NCBI GenBank assembly: GCA_027943245.1
Contig: JANDJZ010001076.1
Span: forward strand, 1 to 15,912
Reading direction: 5' to 3'
From: Acanthamoeba sp. SK_2022b
Taxonomy: Eukaryota; Discosea; Longamoebia; Acanthamoebidae
Length of the DNA: 15,912 nucleotides
The notes below the pieces were generated by a model. The model was given only the letters and a program-made list of their open reading frames with translations. It was not told where the DNA came from and did no database searches. Of this stretch, positions 15,660 through 15,912 are shown piece by piece. A program made the position numbers and the translations under genes. Numbering within the stretch: position 1 is the first letter of the stretch; the number at the start of each line of letters is the position of its first letter.

Positions 15660-15912
15660 GACGCACATGTAGGGAATGGCGGGCGGGTTGCTGTTGTTGA
15701 GCTTGGTTCGGTAGAGCTTGAACGACGAGTTCATCGACATGAGTTCCTCCAGCTCCTGGAGCGAAGTGGCCGACGCCTGTTCGCGAAGGAAACGTTTGAG
15801 TTCACACACGCAGGCGCGTTGGCAAGAGAGAGAGAGAGAGAGAGAGAGGCGGCGCGAACCTTGGGCAAGCGGGCCTTGGTCCACTGCAACCGGGCGACGG
15901 CCGAGTTGCTGA
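15176..15912 (-). CDS. RasGEF (CDC25-homology) protein, C-terminal part (partial)
   Basis: On the - strand, exons 15912-15860 (cut by the window edge), 15776-15667, 15544-15322 and 15214-15176 join in frame to about 140 aa plus stop. The product covers the C-terminal half of a RasGEF catalytic domain, which opens Ras-family GTPases for GDP/GTP exchange. Seen in order: NSAVARLQWTKARLPK, LQELEELMSMNSSFKLYR, NPPAIPYIGVCLQDLTFIED with the conserved PYxGxxLxDLTFIEDG core, NFSKHKLVYGVISLLERFQ, and the domain end LSLKVEPR, followed by a short tail and TAG at 15178-15176. The intron 15666-15545 junction (AT plus T gives Ile in PYIGV) is fixed by this core. Any N-terminal REM, DEP or other domain lies outside. 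Ras activation feeds PI3K and the PH-kinase class encoded upstream, but a link here is inference. Confidence 0.88.
15250..15274 (+). repeat. CA dinucleotide tract in a RasGEF intron
   Basis: About twelve CA units, then CACGCACGC variants, in intron 15215-15321 of the - strand RasGEF gene. Confidence 0.85.
15614..15657 (+). repeat. TG dinucleotide array, about 22 units
   Basis: A pure TG array in intron 15545-15666 of the RasGEF gene; the transcript carries CA repeats close to the donor. Confidence 0.9.
15826..15848 (+). repeat. GA dinucleotide tract in a RasGEF intron
   Basis: About eleven GA units in intron 15777-15859, giving a CT pyrimidine tract in the transcript sense near the donor. 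Confidence 0.85.

Overview
The window looks like nuclear DNA of a GC-rich, intron-dense protist, most probably an Acanthamoeba-type amoebozoan. This rests on exons broken every 50-330 bases by short (65-173 nt) spliceosomal introns whose boundaries I could fix by reading frame, CA/GT and CACACG microsatellites lying almost only in introns, AT-rich blocks at gene ends, and a eukaryotic gene set (PH-domain AGC kinase, RasGEF, HMG-box protein, mitochondrial MRS2-type channel). The species is an inference; no rRNA or tRNA gene is present.

Layout: 1-270 (+), 3' tail of an unidentified gene. 608-928 (+), small Ser-rich protein of unknown function. 1333-3279 (+), COG0523/CobW-type metallochaperone GTPase, 8 exons, 446 aa, with a C-terminal membrane hairpin. 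3402-4213 (-), FAM173/ATPSC-KMT-like SAM methyltransferase, 4 exons, 182 aa. 4517-7250 (+), PH-AGC kinase of the AKT/PKB type, 14 exons, 483 aa. 7744-9527 (+), ZIP-like divalent-metal transporter, 8 exons, 377 aa. 9692-12457 (-), MRS2/CorA-type Mg2+ channel with a GMN motif, 9 exons, 624 aa. 12458-14165, a long intergenic region with a 788-bp CpG desert. 14166-14552 (+), single HMG-box protein, 128 aa. 15176-15912 (-), C-terminal end of a RasGEF catalytic domain that runs off the window.

Genes are arranged as convergent pairs (GTPase/methyltransferase, ZIP/MRS2, HMG/RasGEF) and one divergent pair (methyltransferase/kinase, about 300 bp apart). Three of the seven well-identified genes handle metals (Zn-type GTPase, ZIP transporter, Mg2+ channel), but nothing in the sequence proves co-regulation. 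The kinase and RasGEF belong to PIP3/Ras signalling.

The strongest unusual signals are: several introns that the reading frame forces to be GC-AG, four of them starting GCAC, which mirrors the prevalent GTAC donor here; the CpG desert at about 12897-13684 with sharp edges; the membrane-anchored COG0523 protein; a ZIP-like transporter with an Arg-rich, His-free loop; and a perfect splice donor overlapping the HMG stop codon. All gene models were spliced by hand from reading frame and family motifs, without transcript data.
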